This document shows, piece after piece, positions 24,177-34,499 of a stretch of 64,000 nucleotides of DNA; positions within the stretch are counted from its first letter, which is position 1; each line of letters begins with the position of its first letter. The notes beneath the pieces are model-generated. The model saw only the letters and a program-made list of their open reading frames with translations. It had not been told where the DNA came from and made no database searches. Source of the stretch: CAVURS01 sp963795385 (GTDB lineage: Bacteria; Actinomycetota; Actinomycetes; Actinomycetales; CAVURS01). The position numbers and the translations under genes are program-made. The stretch covers positions 416,792 through 480,791 of the forward strand of contig CAWCHK010000002.1 in assembly GCA_963795385.1 (NCBI GenBank). Direction: 5' to 3'.

Positions 24177-27100
24177 GTGCGACGTGGTGAGATCGACGTC
24201 GTGCCCAGCCGTCCGAACGCGTCCGCCGGCCCGGCCGGTGAGCCGCGGCTGCGGTTGCTCCGGGCGGCCCGCCCGCCGCTGCCGGCACCGGCCCTCGACC
24301 CGGAGCAGCAGGCGGCGGTCGCGCACCGGGGCGGCCCGCTGCGCCTGCTCGGCGCCCCCGGCACCGGCGTCACCACGACCCTGGTCGAGGCCGTCGTCGA
24401 CCGGGTCGAGCGCGACGGCCTGACCCCCGACGAGATCCTCGTCCTCGCCCCGACCCGCCGGGCCGCGGCCGACCTGCGCGAGCGGGTGACCGGCCGGCTC
24501 GCCCGCACGGCTCGCGAGCCGATCGCCCGCACGCCGGCCTCGCTCGCGTTCGGCATCCTGCGCCGCGCCGCCGCCGCCGAGGGCCGACCGGCGCCGCGGC
24601 TGCTGTCCGGCCCGGAGCAGGATGTCGTGCTCCGCGATCTGCTGGCCGGCCACGCCGAGGGCGCCGGCCGCGCACCGGACTGGCCGGACGAGGTGCGGGC
24701 GGCCTTGCGGACCCGCGGCCTGCGGACCGAGCTGCGCGACCTGATCATGCGGGCCGTCGAGCGTGGGGTCGGGCCCGAGGAGCTGGCCGGGCTGGGGCGG
24801 ACCCACCACCGGCCGGAGTGGGTGGCGGCGGCCCAGCTCCTGGCCGAGTACGACGAGGTCAACGCTCTCGGCAGCGCGACGGCCTACGACCCGGCGCTCA
24901 TCATCGGGGCGGCCGAGCGGACCCTCGCCGACGATCCCGACCTGCTCGACGACGTACGCCGCTGTGCCCGGTTCGTGGCCGTGGACGACGCGCAGGAGAT
25001 GACGCCGGCCGTGGCCCGGCTGCTCGCCACCGTCGTCGGCCGGGGCGGCGAGCTCCTGCTGGCCGGCGACCCCGACGCGACGACGCTGGGCTTCCGCGGC
25101 GCGGACCCGACGGTGCTGGCCGAGCAGGCCGACGACTTCGCCGGCACCGGGCCGGGCGGCGCCGACCGTCGTCCTGCGCACCGTCTGGCGGCACGGCCCG
25201 GAGCTGCGGCGGGCCGTGCAGCGAGTCGTCGACCGGGTGGGCGTCGCGGGCGCGGGCTCGCACCGGCGGGCCACCCCGGCGGTCGGCCTGGCGCCGGGCC
25301 AGGTCGACGTCCACCTGCTCCGGTCCGCGGTCCAGGAGGCGGCGTACGTCGCCGGCGAGCTGCGTCGCGCCCACCTGGAGCGCGACGTCCCGTGGGGCGA
25401 GATGGCCGTCATCGTCCGGGGTACCGGCCGGGCGGCCACGATGCGCCGGGTCCTGGCCACCGCGGGCGTCCCGGTCCAGGTGCCCGCCACCGAGCTGCCG
25501 GTTCGCGACGCCAGCGCGGTCGTCCCGCTGCTGGACGCCTTCGCGGCCTGCCTCGACCCCTCGGCCCTGGACGTAGAGCTGGCCCTGCGGCTGCTCACCT
25601 CGCCGATCGGCGGCGCGGACGCGGTCGCCGTACGCCGGCTGCGCCGGGCCCTGCGCGCGGAGGAGCGCGAGGGGGGCGGCGGCCGGATCTCGGACGAGCT
25701 CCTGGTCGAGGCGGTCGCCGAGGTCGACCGGGTCGAGACGCTGCCCAGTGCGATCTCGCTGCCGGCCCGCCGGGTCGCCCGGGTCCTCGCCGCCGGCCGC
25801 GGACCGCGCCGCCGCCGGACCCGGCGCAGGGAGCAGGGTGAGCGCGGAGACCGTGCTCTGGGCGATCTGGGAGGCGTCGCGGCTGGCCGAGCCGTGGCGG
25901 CGAACGGCGCTCGCCGGTGGCCCGTCCGGGGCGCGGGCCGACCGTGACCTGGACGCCGTGGTGGCGCTCTTCGACGCCGCCGCACGGTTCGTCGACCGGC
26001 TGCCGCAGGCCGGCCCGGGGGAGTTCCTGGAGCACCTGCGCGGGCAGGAGGTCCCCGGCGACACCCTGGTCGAGCGGGCGCCGTCGGACGACGCGGTGGC
26101 CCTGCTGACACCCCAGGGCGCGGCCGGCCGCGAGTGGCGCATCGTCGTGGTCTCGGGCGTCCAGGTCGGGGTCTGGCCGGACACCCGGCTGCGCGGGTCG
26201 CTGCTCGGCTCGCAGGCCCTCGTGGACGTGCTGGCCGGTCGCGGTGACGGCTCGCCCGAGGCGTTGAGGTCGGCCCAGGCAGCCGTCCGGCACGAGGAGA
26301 TGCGGCTCTTCCACGTCGCGGTCAGCCGAGCCAGGGAGCAGCTGCACGTCACGGCGGTCGCGGGGGACGACGAGCAGCCGAGCGGGCTGGTCGACCTGGT
26401 CTCCCCGCTCGACGTCTCCCCGCTGGACGCCGCCGCACCTGACGGCTCGGCCGGGCACGACGACGAGCGCGTGCACACCCGGCTGCCGCGGGCGCTGTCC
26501 CTCCCGGCCGTGGTGGCCCGCCTGAGACAGGTGGTCACCGCCCAGGAGCCGGACAGCGACGCGGCCGTCGCCGGGCTCGCCCGGCTGGCCCGCGAGGGCG
26601 TGCCGGGCGCCGCACCCGGACGAGTGGTACGGCCTGGAGCCGGTCTCCGACGACGGGCCCCTGGTCCCGGGCGACGGCCCGGTCCACGTCTCGCCGTCCC
26701 GGGTCGAGAGCTTCGAGGAGTGTGGGCTGCGCTGGGCCTTGGAGGCCGCCGGCGGCAAGGTCCCGGCCCAGCTCGCCCAGAACGTCGGCATCCTGGTCCA
26801 CGACATCGCCAAGGACCTGCCCGAGGCCGGCGAGGACCAGCTGCGCGACCGAGCTCGCGGCCCGCTGGCCCCGGCTGGGCCTGGCCCGCGGCTGGGTGAC
26901 CGACCAGCAGCGGGCCCGGGCCGAGGAGATGGTCGTCAAGCTCGCGGAGTACTTCGGCCGGATGCGGGCCGAGGGCCGCCGCCTGGTCGCCGTCGAGCAG
27001 GACGTGAAGGTGCAGATCGGTCGGGCCGTCGTGACCGGCCGGGTGGACCGGCTGGAGCGGGCGGCCGGCGGTGGCCAGTACGTCGTCGACCTCAAGACCG

Positions 27101-27432
27101 GCAAGTCGACCGTCCCCGTGGGTGACCTGCCCGAGCAGCCGCAGCTCGGGGTCTACCAGCTGGCGGTCGAGGCCGGTGGCTTCCCCGGCGAGCCGGTCAG
27201 CGCCGGCGCGGAGCTGGTCATGCTCGGGACGGGCACCGTCAAGCTGCCCGACCGCCGCCAGCCGGCCCTGTCCGATGCCGCCGAGCCGGGCTGGGCCGCC
27301 GAGCTGCTGGCCCACGTCGCCGACGGGATGGCCGGCTCGACCTTCGACGCGCAGCAGGGGCCGCAGTGCCGCCGCTGCCCGGTCCGGACCAGCTGCCCGA
27401 CCCAGCCCGAGGGCCGGCCGGTGACCTCATGA
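24177..27432 (+). pseudogene. adnA: adnA-like helicase-nuclease subunit, four frameshifts
   Basis: UvrD-like motor plus RecB-like nuclease, the AdnA half of the actinobacterial AdnAB end-resection complex. Five consecutive pieces in frames 0, +1, +2, 0, +1 cover the whole length (about 1080 codons), with joins near 25165, 25825, 26612 and 26850; each join equals one surplus base (for instance GGGCGGCGCC for GGGCGCGCC). Visible parts: P-loop region GAPGTGVTTT, in which the usual Lys is Val; motif II VDDAQEMTP; VAVSRAREQLH near the end of the motor; and nuclease motif VVDLKTG with cysteines CRRCPVRTSC. The following adnB starts in its stop codon. Sequence error is more likely than decay, since both subunits are normally kept. 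Confidence 0.8.
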
Positions 27433-30400
27433 GTCCGAGCCGCTCGAGCCGCTCGAGCCGCTCGAGCCGCTCGAGCCGCTCGAGCCAGCAGGGGATGCCG
27501 CTGCCGGGCCTGATCTCGGCCCGTGACATCGCCCGGGCGACCGGCCGCCCGCAGCCGACCGACGAGCAGGTCGCGGTGATCGAGGCCGAGCCGGGTCCGC
27601 TGCTCGTGGTCGCCGGTGCCGGCTCGGGCAAGACCGAGACGATGGCCGCCCGGGTCGTGTGGCTGGTGGCCAACCAGGTCACCACGCCCGAGCGGGTGCT
27701 CGGCCTGACCTTCACCCGCAAGGCCGCGGGCGAGCTGGCCGAGCGGGTACGCCGCCGGCTGCGCCGGTTGGCCGCCGCGGGCCTGGTGCCCGACCTGGGC
27801 GAGGCCGACGGCGACGCCGACATCTCGACGTACCACGCGTTCGCCGGCCGGCTGGTCCGCGAGCACGCCCTCCGGCTGGGCATCGAGCCGGAGAGCCGGC
27901 TGCTGACCGAGGCGGCCGCCTGGCAGTACGCGCACGAGGTCGTCGATCGCTGGGACGGCGACATGACCGGCGTCGCCATCACCCCCGCCACGGTGGTCGA
28001 CCTGCTGCTGCGGATGTCGGCCGAGTGCGCCGAGCACCTGGTGGACCTGGACCGGCTGCAGGCGCATCTCGACCAGCTGGAGGACCGCGTCCTGACCCTG
28101 CAGGCGGCGACGGCGAGGGTGGCGAAGGCCGGCAAGGTCCCGGAGCTGCTCAAGGCGGTGCGGACCCGGCAGCGGCTCGTCCCCCTGCTGCAGGCCTACA
28201 CGGACCGCAAGCGCGCCAACGAGTCCCTGGACTTCGGCGACCAGCTGGCGCTCGCGGCCCGGCTGGCCCGCGACTTCCCGGACATCGGGCGCTCGGAGCG
28301 GACCCGCACCGACACCGTCCTGCTGGACGAGTTCCAGGACACCAGCCACGCCCAGCTGGTGATGCTGCGCGAGCTGTTCGGCGGGGGCCACTCGGTGACC
28401 GCGGTCGGCGACCCGCACCAGTCGATCTACGGCTGGCGGGGGGCCAGCGCCGGCACCCTCTCGCGGTTCGCCGAGGAGTTCGCCACCGCCACCGGATCCC
28501 TTGCGCCGCAACGGACTCTGGCCACGAGCTGGCGCAACGACCTGGCCGTCCTCGACGTCGCCAACGTCATCGCGGCGCCGCTGCGGGCGCAGGCCGAACG
28601 GGCCGGCCGGCTCGAGGTTCCCGCCCTGAGCGCCCGCCCCGGGGCCGGGGCCGGCCAGGTCCAGGCCGGGCGCTGGCTGACCATGGCCGACGAGGCTGCG
28701 GCGGTCGCCGCCTGGGTCGCCGAGCGCTGGAACGCCCCGCACTCCACGGCCACGGCCGCCGTGCTGTGCCGCACCCGCGCGCAGTTCGTCACCATCGAGG
28801 CGGCCCTGCGCGCGGCCGGCCTGCCGGTCGAGGTGGTCGGGCTCGGCGGGCTGCTCAGCACCCCCGAGGTCGTGGACGTCGTCTCGGCGCTGCACGTGAT
28901 CGCCGACCCGGACCGAGGCGACGCCCTGATGCGGCTGCTGACCGGGCCGATGTGCCGGCTCGGCGCGCGTGACCTGCACGCGCTCGGCCGCTGGGCCCAG
29001 ACCCAGCGCCAGCGCCAGCTGACGACGCCGTACGACGGGCCCTCCGGTGGGGACGCGACCCCGCCGCCGACGGATGCGGACGGCGGGGGCGAGGCCGAGG
29101 CGGCGGGCGCCCTGCTGTCGGACGACGTCGAGGTCATGCCGGACGTCGTGGACGAGGCGAGCATCGTCGAGGCGCTCGACTCGTTGCCGCGGCCGGCCTG
29201 GCGCGACCTGTCCGGGCAGGGGCTCTCGACCGCGGGCCGCGAGCGCCTGGTCCGGCTCTCCGAGCTGCTGCGCGGCCTGCGCTCCAGGGCTTCGCTGCCA
29301 CTGGCCGAGCTCGTCGTGGAGGTCGAGCGCGGCCTGCTCCTGGACATCGAGGTCGCGGCGCGGCCGGGCGTGGGGGCCGCCGGTGCTCGGGCCCACCTGG
29401 ACGCCCTGGCCGAGGTCGCGGCCGGCTTCGCGGCCAGCGCGGACCAGCCGACGCTCGGCGGGTTCCTCGCCTGGCTCGAGGCCGCGCAGGTGCGCGAGCG
29501 CGGCCTGGCGCCGGGCCAGGCCGAGGGCGAGGACGCCGAGGTGCTGCCGACTGACCCCCGGCCCAGCGACGTCGACGTCAGCCGGGTCGCCGTCCAGGTG
29601 CTGACCGTCCACGCCGCGAAGGGCCTGGAGTGGGACGTCGTGGCCGTCCCGGGCCTGGTCGAGGGGATCTTCCCGATCTGCGCCAAGGCACCGAAGAAGG
29701 ACGGCGACGGCTGGCTGGCACCGGCCGACACCGTCGACACGGACAGCGGCTGGCGGCCGAGCTCCAGGGGCGGCATCCCCTACCCGCTGCGCGGCGACCA
29801 GGACTCGCTGCCGATGCTCGAGCTGGACGGCTGGGTCGACAGCAAAGAGCTGGAGGCCTCGATCGGCCGGTTCGAGGTGGAGTGCGGCCGGCATGTGGTC
29901 GCCGAGGAGCGGCGGCTGGCGTACGTCGCGTTCACCCGGGCCAAGGCCGAGCTGCTGCTGAGCGCCCACGTGTGGGGTACGCCGAAGCGGAGCCCGCGGC
30001 TGACGTCACGGTTCCTGACCGAGGTGCTGGAGGCGCCCGCGACGCTCGGCCCGACTGGTGCGGCGGGAGCGGCGGGAGGGCGGCGGGGAGCGGCTGGGAT
30101 GGCGGGAGAATCCGGCCTGGTGCTGGCGCTGCCGGACTGGGCGCCGATCCCCGACCCGGCGCCGGACCTGCAGAACCCCGCGCCGATGGACCAGGCCCGG
30201 GCCACCTGGCCGCTCGACCCGATCGCCGGCCGCCGCGAGGCGATCGAGGGCGGCGCGGCACGGGTCCGCGCGGCGCTCGCCGCCCCGGCCGGTACGGCGG
30301 GAGAGGCCGTGGGCGCGGACGAATCGGATGGCGCGGACCGCCCGTTCGGCGCGGACGACGCGGCGCAGCGATGGGCGGCCGAGATCGAGGTCCTGCTGGC

Positions 30401-31028
30401 GGAGCGCGACCGCTCGCACTCGCTCGAGCTCGAGGTCCAGCTGCCCACGCACCTGTCCGCCTCGCGGCTGGTCCGGCTGGCCGAGGACCCGGTCGCGCTG
30501 GCCGGTGACCTGCGCCGGCCGATGCCGCGGCCACCTGCGCCGGAGGCCCGGCGCGGCACGGCCTTCCACGCCTGGGTCGAACAGCGCTTCGGGGTGACGG
30601 CGATGGTCGACGTGCTGGAGCTGCCGGGCGCCGCCGACGAGGGCCCGGCGCAGGACGAGCGGCTGCCCGAGCTGCAGGCCAACTTCCTGGCCAGCGAGTG
30701 GGCCGACCGGGTGCCGTCCGCGATCGAGGTGGCGATCGAGACGCCGGTCGCGGGCACGGTGCTGCGCGGGCGGATCGACGCGGTCTTCCCGGCCGGCGAG
30801 GGCCGGTGGGACGTCGTGGACTGGAAGACCGGCTCGGAGCCGCACGGCCGGGCGGCGACGGCCCGGGCGGTGCAGCTCGCGGCGTACCGGCTGGCGTGGG
30901 CCCGGCTCCAGGCAGTGCCGGTCGAGCAGGTCGGCGCGGCCTTCTTCTACGCCGCGACCGGTAGGACGGTGCGCCCGGTCGACCTGCTGGACGAGGCGGC
31001 GCTGACCGCGCTGCTGACGGGCAGCTGA
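27429..31028 (+). CDS. adnB: AdnB helicase-nuclease subunit
   Basis: 1199 residues, ATG overlapping the adnA stop (ATGA). Lead motor and nuclease of the AdnAB double-strand-break resection machine. The SF1A motor shows VVAGAGSGKTET (motif I), LTFTRKAAGELAERV, LLDEFQDTSHAQ (II), VGDPHQSIYGWRGA (III), LTVHAAKGLEWD (V) and RRLAYVAFTRAKAEL (VI). The C-terminal RecB-type nuclease has GRIDAVFPAGEGRWDVVDWKTG. The N-terminus carries five Ser-Arg-Ser repeats encoded by a tandem 12-bp-like CGCTCGAGC motif, an unusual extension. An alanine/glycine-rich stretch occurs near residue 880. Confidence 0.93.
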   Translation: MSPSRSSRSSRSSRSSRSSQQGMPLPGLISARDIARATGRPQPTDEQVAVIEAEPGPLLVVAGAGSGKTETMAARVVWLVANQVTTPERVLGLTFTRKAAGELAERVRRRLRRLAAAGLVPDLGEADGDADISTYHAFAGRLVREHALRLGIEPESRLLTEAAAWQYAHEVVDRWDGDMTGVAITPATVVDLLLRMSAECAEHLVDLDRLQAHLDQLEDRVLTLQAATARVAKAGKVPELLKAVRTRQRLVPLLQAYTDRKRANESLDFGDQLALAARLARDFPDIGRSERTRTDTVLLDEFQDTSHAQLVMLRELFGGGHSVTAVGDPHQSIYGWRGASAGTLSRFAEEFATATGSLAPQRTLATSWRNDLAVLDVANVIAAPLRAQAERAGRLEVPALSARPGAGAGQVQAGRWLTMADEAAAVAAWVAERWNAPHSTATAAVLCRTRAQFVTIEAALRAAGLPVEVVGLGGLLSTPEVVDVVSALHVIADPDRGDALMRLLTGPMCRLGARDLHALGRWAQTQRQRQLTTPYDGPSGGDATPPPTDADGGGEAEAAGALLSDDVEVMPDVVDEASIVEALDSLPRPAWRDLSGQGLSTAGRERLVRLSELLRGLRSRASLPLAELVVEVERGLLLDIEVAARPGVGAAGARAHLDALAEVAAGFAASADQPTLGGFLAWLEAAQVRERGLAPGQAEGEDAEVLPTDPRPSDVDVSRVAVQVLTVHAAKGLEWDVVAVPGLVEGIFPICAKAPKKDGDGWLAPADTVDTDSGWRPSSRGGIPYPLRGDQDSLPMLELDGWVDSKELEASIGRFEVECGRHVVAEERRLAYVAFTRAKAELLLSAHVWGTPKRSPRLTSRFLTEVLEAPATLGPTGAAGAAGGRRGAAGMAGESGLVLALPDWAPIPDPAPDLQNPAPMDQARATWPLDPIAGRREAIEGGAARVRAALAAPAGTAGEAVGADESDGADRPFGADDAAQRWAAEIEVLLAERDRSHSLELEVQLPTHLSASRLVRLAEDPVALAGDLRRPMPRPPAPEARRGTAFHAWVEQRFGVTAMVDVLELPGAADEGPAQDERLPELQANFLASEWADRVPSAIEVAIETPVAGTVLRGRIDAVFPAGEGRWDVVDWKTGSEPHGRAATARAVQLAAYRLAWARLQAVPVEQVGAAFFYAATGRTVRPVDLLDEAALTALLTGS

Positions 31029-31072
31029 GGTTCCTGCTGCCGGTCAGCTGACCAGGTTGCGGCGGCGACCGA

Positions 31073-31885
31073 CTACCGGCTGAGGTCGACCACGATGGCC
31101 CGGTGGTCCGACACCTCGCCGCGCACGGCCCGGGCGTGGACGCCGTGCGCGCGCTCCAGACCGTCGGCCAGCACGTGGTCGAGCTGGGTCCGCGGCCGGT
31201 GTGCGGGGAAGGTCGGCGCCGCCGCCAGCCGGCGCCACCCGGTGATCCGGGCCGGCGCGCCGCCGGGGAGGTTCAGGTCGCCCATCAGGACTCGCGGCCC
31301 GGGCAGCTCCCGGGCCCAACGCGCGGCCGAGCGCAGCTGGCCGATCCCCCGCGGGGGCAGGAACGACAGGTGCGTCCCGACCACCGTCAGCGGCCCGAGC
31401 TCGGTCTCGAGGACGGCCGCCACCGCCGCCCGCGGCTCGTCCGGGACGAGCAGCGGCACGACCCGCCCGTTCGGGGTCGGGATCAGCATCGGCATCCGGC
31501 CCCACCAGGAGCCCCAGCGCAGCGAGTGCCAGGACAGCACCGGCATCCGGGTCAGCAGGGCGATGCCGTACGACGCCTGCTCGACGACCGTCCCGACGTC
31601 CGACGTCGCCGCGGTCCAGGACCGGCCGAGGTCCGGCGTACCGAGCACGGTCGGCACGAACTGGCCGGTCCACTGCTCGCCGCCGGCCGACAGTCCGGCC
31701 AGCAGGTCGGCCACCTCGTCGCGGCCACCCGAGCGGGCCTGGAGGCAGTCGACCTCTTGCAGCGCAACGACATCCGCGTCCAGAGCGGCGACGCTGCGGA
31801 CCAGCGGCGCGGGGTCGAACCCCAGGGCCGGGTCGGCGCCGGGGACCCGGCCGGAGAGGACGTTCCAGGTGGCGAGCCGCAGCAT
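31073..31885 (-). CDS. endonuclease/exonuclease/phosphatase (EEP) family protein
   Basis: 270 residues. The DNase I-like fold is indicated by LRLATWNVLSGR, VVALQEVD (metal-binding Glu), VVGTHLSFLP, VLMGDLNLPGG (catalytic D-x-N) and the terminal VSDHRAIVVDL (catalytic His). It may act on nucleic acids, phosphoinositides or sugar phosphates; the sequence does not say which. No secretion signal. Only 15 bp downstream of the phosphotransferase gene on the same strand, so probably co-transcribed. Confidence 0.88.
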   Translation of the reverse strand: MLRLATWNVLSGRVPGADPALGFDPAPLVRSVAALDADVVALQEVDCLQARSGGRDEVADLLAGLSAGGEQWTGQFVPTVLGTPDLGRSWTAATSDVGTVVEQASYGIALLTRMPVLSWHSLRWGSWWGRMPMLIPTPNGRVVPLLVPDEPRAAVAAVLETELGPLTVVGTHLSFLPPRGIGQLRSAARWARELPGPRVLMGDLNLPGGAPARITGWRRLAAAPTFPAHRPRTQLDHVLADGLERAHGVHARAVRGEVSDHRAIVVDLSR

Positions 31886-31900
31886 GGTGGAGGCCGCCGC

Positions 31901-32845
31901 TCAGCCGTCGAGCGGGTCGGTGACCGCGACCCGGGCCGCGAGGTCACGCATGGCCGCGTGGGCCTGGTCGACGATGTCGTCGTCGCCGGCGGCGGAGCCG
32001 GCGTTGAGCCAGCGCACGAGGGCGAGCTCGCCGGCCAGCCGGGCCCGTTGCATCAGGTGCCGGTCCGGCTGCTCGCGGCGCGCCATCACGTAGGCCTCGA
32101 GCACGGTGTCGATCGCGCGCTCGTCGGCGGTCAGCGTCACCCAGGCCAGGTCGTCGGCCGGGTCGGCGACGCAGGCGTCACCCCAGTCGATCAGGCCGCT
32201 GACCCGCGCGTGGACCGGCCCGCGCGCGCCGGCGCGGTCGACCAGGATGTGCTCGGCCGCGAGGTCGCCGTGGATCGGCGTCGCCACGAAGCGCCAGAGG
32301 CTGACGTCCTCCAGGGTGCGCTCCCAGCGGGCCAGCAGCGGGGCCGGCAGGTCGCCGACCCGGGCGGCGATGTCCAGCTCGCCGAGGCGGCGCTGCCGGT
32401 AGTCCTCGGCCGAGTACGCCGGTACGCCGGCCTGGTCGAAGACCTCTGGGGGCACCTCGTGCACGGCCGCGATCACCCGGCCGACCTCGACGGCCAGCCC
32501 GCTCCCGGCGGCGATGTCGGCGGCGTGCAGCTGGTCGCCCGCGAGGTAGGGGTAGATGACCGCCCGGCCGCCCTCCGGCAGCGCGACGAAACCCACCGGC
32601 TCGGGCACCGCGACCGGGAGCCGGCGGCGCAGCTCGGTCAGCACCTGGGCCTCGGCCTCCAGGGACAGGGCGGCCGAAGTACGACGCGGGGCTCGGACCA
32701 CCCAGCGCGTCCCGCGGTCGTCGTCGACGAACGCGATGTCGTACTCGCCGTAGGCGTAGTCGGCCGGCGACTCCACCCGCACCGGGTTCAGCCCGGGCAC
32801 GGCGGCGCTCGCCAGGGCGGCGAGTGCGGTCGGCGAGCGGGTCAC
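31901..32845 (-). CDS. APH-type phosphotransferase (macrolide 2'-phosphotransferase-like)
   Basis: 314 residues from GTG. Kinase-like fold: RWVVRAPR with the ATP-binding region, then Brenner-type catalytic loop TPIHGDLAAEHILVD (H-G-D....H) and SGLIDWGDACVADPADDLAWV with the Mg-binding Asp. Similar to macrolide phosphotransferases, but this is a chromosomal gene paired with nudC across actinobacteria, so a housekeeping substrate is as likely as drug resistance. Divergent from nudC, with interleaved promoters in 41 bp. Confidence 0.88.
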   Translation of the reverse strand: MTRSPTALAALASAAVPGLNPVRVESPADYAYGEYDIAFVDDDRGTRWVVRAPRRTSAALSLEAEAQVLTELRRRLPVAVPEPVGFVALPEGGRAVIYPYLAGDQLHAADIAAGSGLAVEVGRVIAAVHEVPPEVFDQAGVPAYSAEDYRQRRLGELDIAARVGDLPAPLLARWERTLEDVSLWRFVATPIHGDLAAEHILVDRAGARGPVHARVSGLIDWGDACVADPADDLAWVTLTADERAIDTVLEAYVMARREQPDRHLMQRARLAGELALVRWLNAGSAAGDDDIVDQAHAAMRDLAARVAVTDPLDG

Positions 32846-32851
32846 CGGTCC

Positions 32852-32880
32852 ACCGTAGGGCGCGCGGCCGCTCCTATCGT
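32852..32880. promoter_or_regulatory. back-to-back leaderless promoters
   Basis: Minus strand: TACGGT (32857-32852) ends 6 nt before the GTG of the phosphotransferase at 32845. Plus strand: TATCGT (32875-32880) ends 6 nt before the GTG of nudC at 32887. The GGAGG that precedes nudC is only 1 nt from the start, too close to act as a ribosome site, which supports a leaderless start. Confidence 0.55.
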
Positions 32881-32886
32881 GGAGGC

Positions 32887-33801
32887 GTGCAGACCCGCGG
32901 AAGCCTCGGCCCGCCCCTCGCCCACCTGTCCCTCTCCCGCTCCGACCTGCTGCGACGCGGCGAGCGCCGGGTCGAGCCCGACCTCCTCACGCGGCTGCTC
33001 GCCGACCCGGCGACCCGGGTGCTGGAGGTCGCCGACGGCCGGACCCCGGTCGCCGGAGAGCGGCTGGCCCTGCGGGCGCCACGGCCCGGCGACGACCCGC
33101 ACGCCGCGGCGTACCTCGGCGAGGACGGGAGCGGGACGGCGTACGTCGTGGTGTGGCGCGAGACGCCGGGCGAGGGCTGGCGGTCGCTGCGCGAGGTCGG
33201 CATCGACCTCGACGACCGGCAGGCCGGCCTGATGGCCGAAGGGGTCGCGCTCTCGAACTGGCACCGCAGCCACAGCCACTGTCCCCGCTGCGGTGCGCCG
33301 ACCGAGGCGGCCCAGGCCGGGTGGACCCGGGTCTGCACCAACGACGGCTCCGAGCACTACCCGCGCACGGACCCCGCGGTGATCATGGCGGTCGTCGACG
33401 ACGACGACCGGCTGCTGCTCGGCCACGGCGCCGGCTGGCCGCAGGGCCGGATGTCGACGCTCGCCGGCTTCGTGGAGCCGGGGGAGTCGCTGGAGGCGGC
33501 GGTGCGGCGCGAGGTCGCCGAGGAGGTGGGCGTCGGGATCGGTGACGTCCTCTACCGCGGCAGCCAGCCGTGGCCCTTCCCGGCCTCGATCATGCTGGGC
33601 TTCCGGGCCTATGCGACGACGACGGACATCCAGGTCGACGGCGACGAGGTGGACGACGCGCGGTGGTTCACCCGCGACTCGATGGACCAGGCGATCGCCA
33701 GCGGTGAGCTGCTGGTCTCTCCGTCGATCTCGATCTCGCGGCGGCTGATCGAGGACTGGTACGGCGGCCCGATCACCTCGCCGCCCAGCGAGCCGCTCTA
33801 G
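32887..33801 (+). CDS. nudC: NAD(+) diphosphatase / deNADding enzyme NudC
   Basis: 304 residues from GTG. Hydrolyses NADH and removes NAD caps from RNA. An N-terminal domain is followed by a zinc ribbon, of which HCPRCGAPTE and RVCTNDGSEHYPRTDP are visible. The second part has Cys-Thr-Asn-Asp-Gly rather than the CxxC form, so one zinc ligand may be replaced. The Nudix box is GFVEPGESLEAAVRREVAEEVGV, of which GES...REVAEEVG are the key residues. SQPWPFPASIMLGF is the NudC-specific SQPWPFPxS motif. Confidence 0.94.
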   Translation: MQTRGSLGPPLAHLSLSRSDLLRRGERRVEPDLLTRLLADPATRVLEVADGRTPVAGERLALRAPRPGDDPHAAAYLGEDGSGTAYVVVWRETPGEGWRSLREVGIDLDDRQAGLMAEGVALSNWHRSHSHCPRCGAPTEAAQAGWTRVCTNDGSEHYPRTDPAVIMAVVDDDDRLLLGHGAGWPQGRMSTLAGFVEPGESLEAAVRREVAEEVGVGIGDVLYRGSQPWPFPASIMLGFRAYATTTDIQVDGDEVDDARWFTRDSMDQAIASGELLVSPSISISRRLIEDWYGGPITSPPSEPL

Positions 33802-33826
33802 GAGGTGGCGGCCGGCGTCGCCGCCG

Positions 33827-34432
33827 TCAGTGGTCGGGCTGGCGGCCGGTCAGGGCGAGCAGGCGGTCCTGCAGTGGGGCGTCGTCCGGGACCGGTACGG
33901 CGGGGCCGAAGACACCGATGGCCCGCCACTCCTCGGCGTGCGGGGCGACCTGGTCCCAGATGCCCTGGACGAGCGCGTCCGGGAGCTCGTGGTCCTGGCC
34001 GACCGCCTTGGCGATGTCGTGGGCGCGCAGGCCGCGGAAGAGCGTGATCTGCCAGAAGTACTCGCGGACGGTGAAGTCGCCGAAGGACAGGTGCACCTGG
34101 GCGTCCAGGTCGGGCACGGCTTCGGCTGCGGCACAGGCCCCCTCGACGTACGCCGCGAAGTAGCCGGCGTGGTCGTCCGGCGCCGAGCCCAGGAGGTCGC
34201 CCCGGTGCTGGTCCTCGCCGACCTCGGCCATCGTCCGGCCGGCCAGCATGTCCGGCACCCAGGCGTCGTCGTACGCGTGGTAGTTCACGATCTCGCGCAG
34301 CGTCGGGGTGTGGTCGGCGGCCCGGGTCCGGAACTCCGGCGGCATCGCCATCGACCACTGGTCGGTGCGGATGCCGTTGACCACCTTCAGCAGCGTCCGG
34401 TCGGCGAGTACGAACAGCTGTCGCTCATCCAT
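33827..34432 (-). CDS. mycothiol-dependent maleylpyruvate isomerase-like (DinB/MDMPI) protein
   Basis: 201 residues from the ATG at 34432. Four-helix DinB/MDMPI type: WSMAMPPEF, LREIVNYHAYDDAWVPDMLAG (first metal His) and FWQITLFRGLRAHDIAKAVG (last metal His). Many actinobacterial paralogues of this fold use or bind mycothiol; the specific reaction is unknown. Divergent from pyruvate carboxylase, 67 bp apart. A second member of the same fold is at 56503. Confidence 0.82.
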   Translation of the reverse strand: MDERQLFVLADRTLLKVVNGIRTDQWSMAMPPEFRTRAADHTPTLREIVNYHAYDDAWVPDMLAGRTMAEVGEDQHRGDLLGSAPDDHAGYFAAYVEGACAAAEAVPDLDAQVHLSFGDFTVREYFWQITLFRGLRAHDIAKAVGQDHELPDALVQGIWDQVAPHAEEWRAIGVFGPAVPVPDDAPLQDRLLALTGRQPDH

Positions 34433-34499
34433 GGCCGACAGTGTTCCGACTGGTGGACGCGGATGCACGCGCGAGGGCGTTAAGCACGATCCTGGTGCG

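Noticed and set aside
31901..32845. Acquired macrolide resistance gene
   Set aside because: Same base composition as its neighbours and paired with nudC in other actinobacteria, so likely a core gene.
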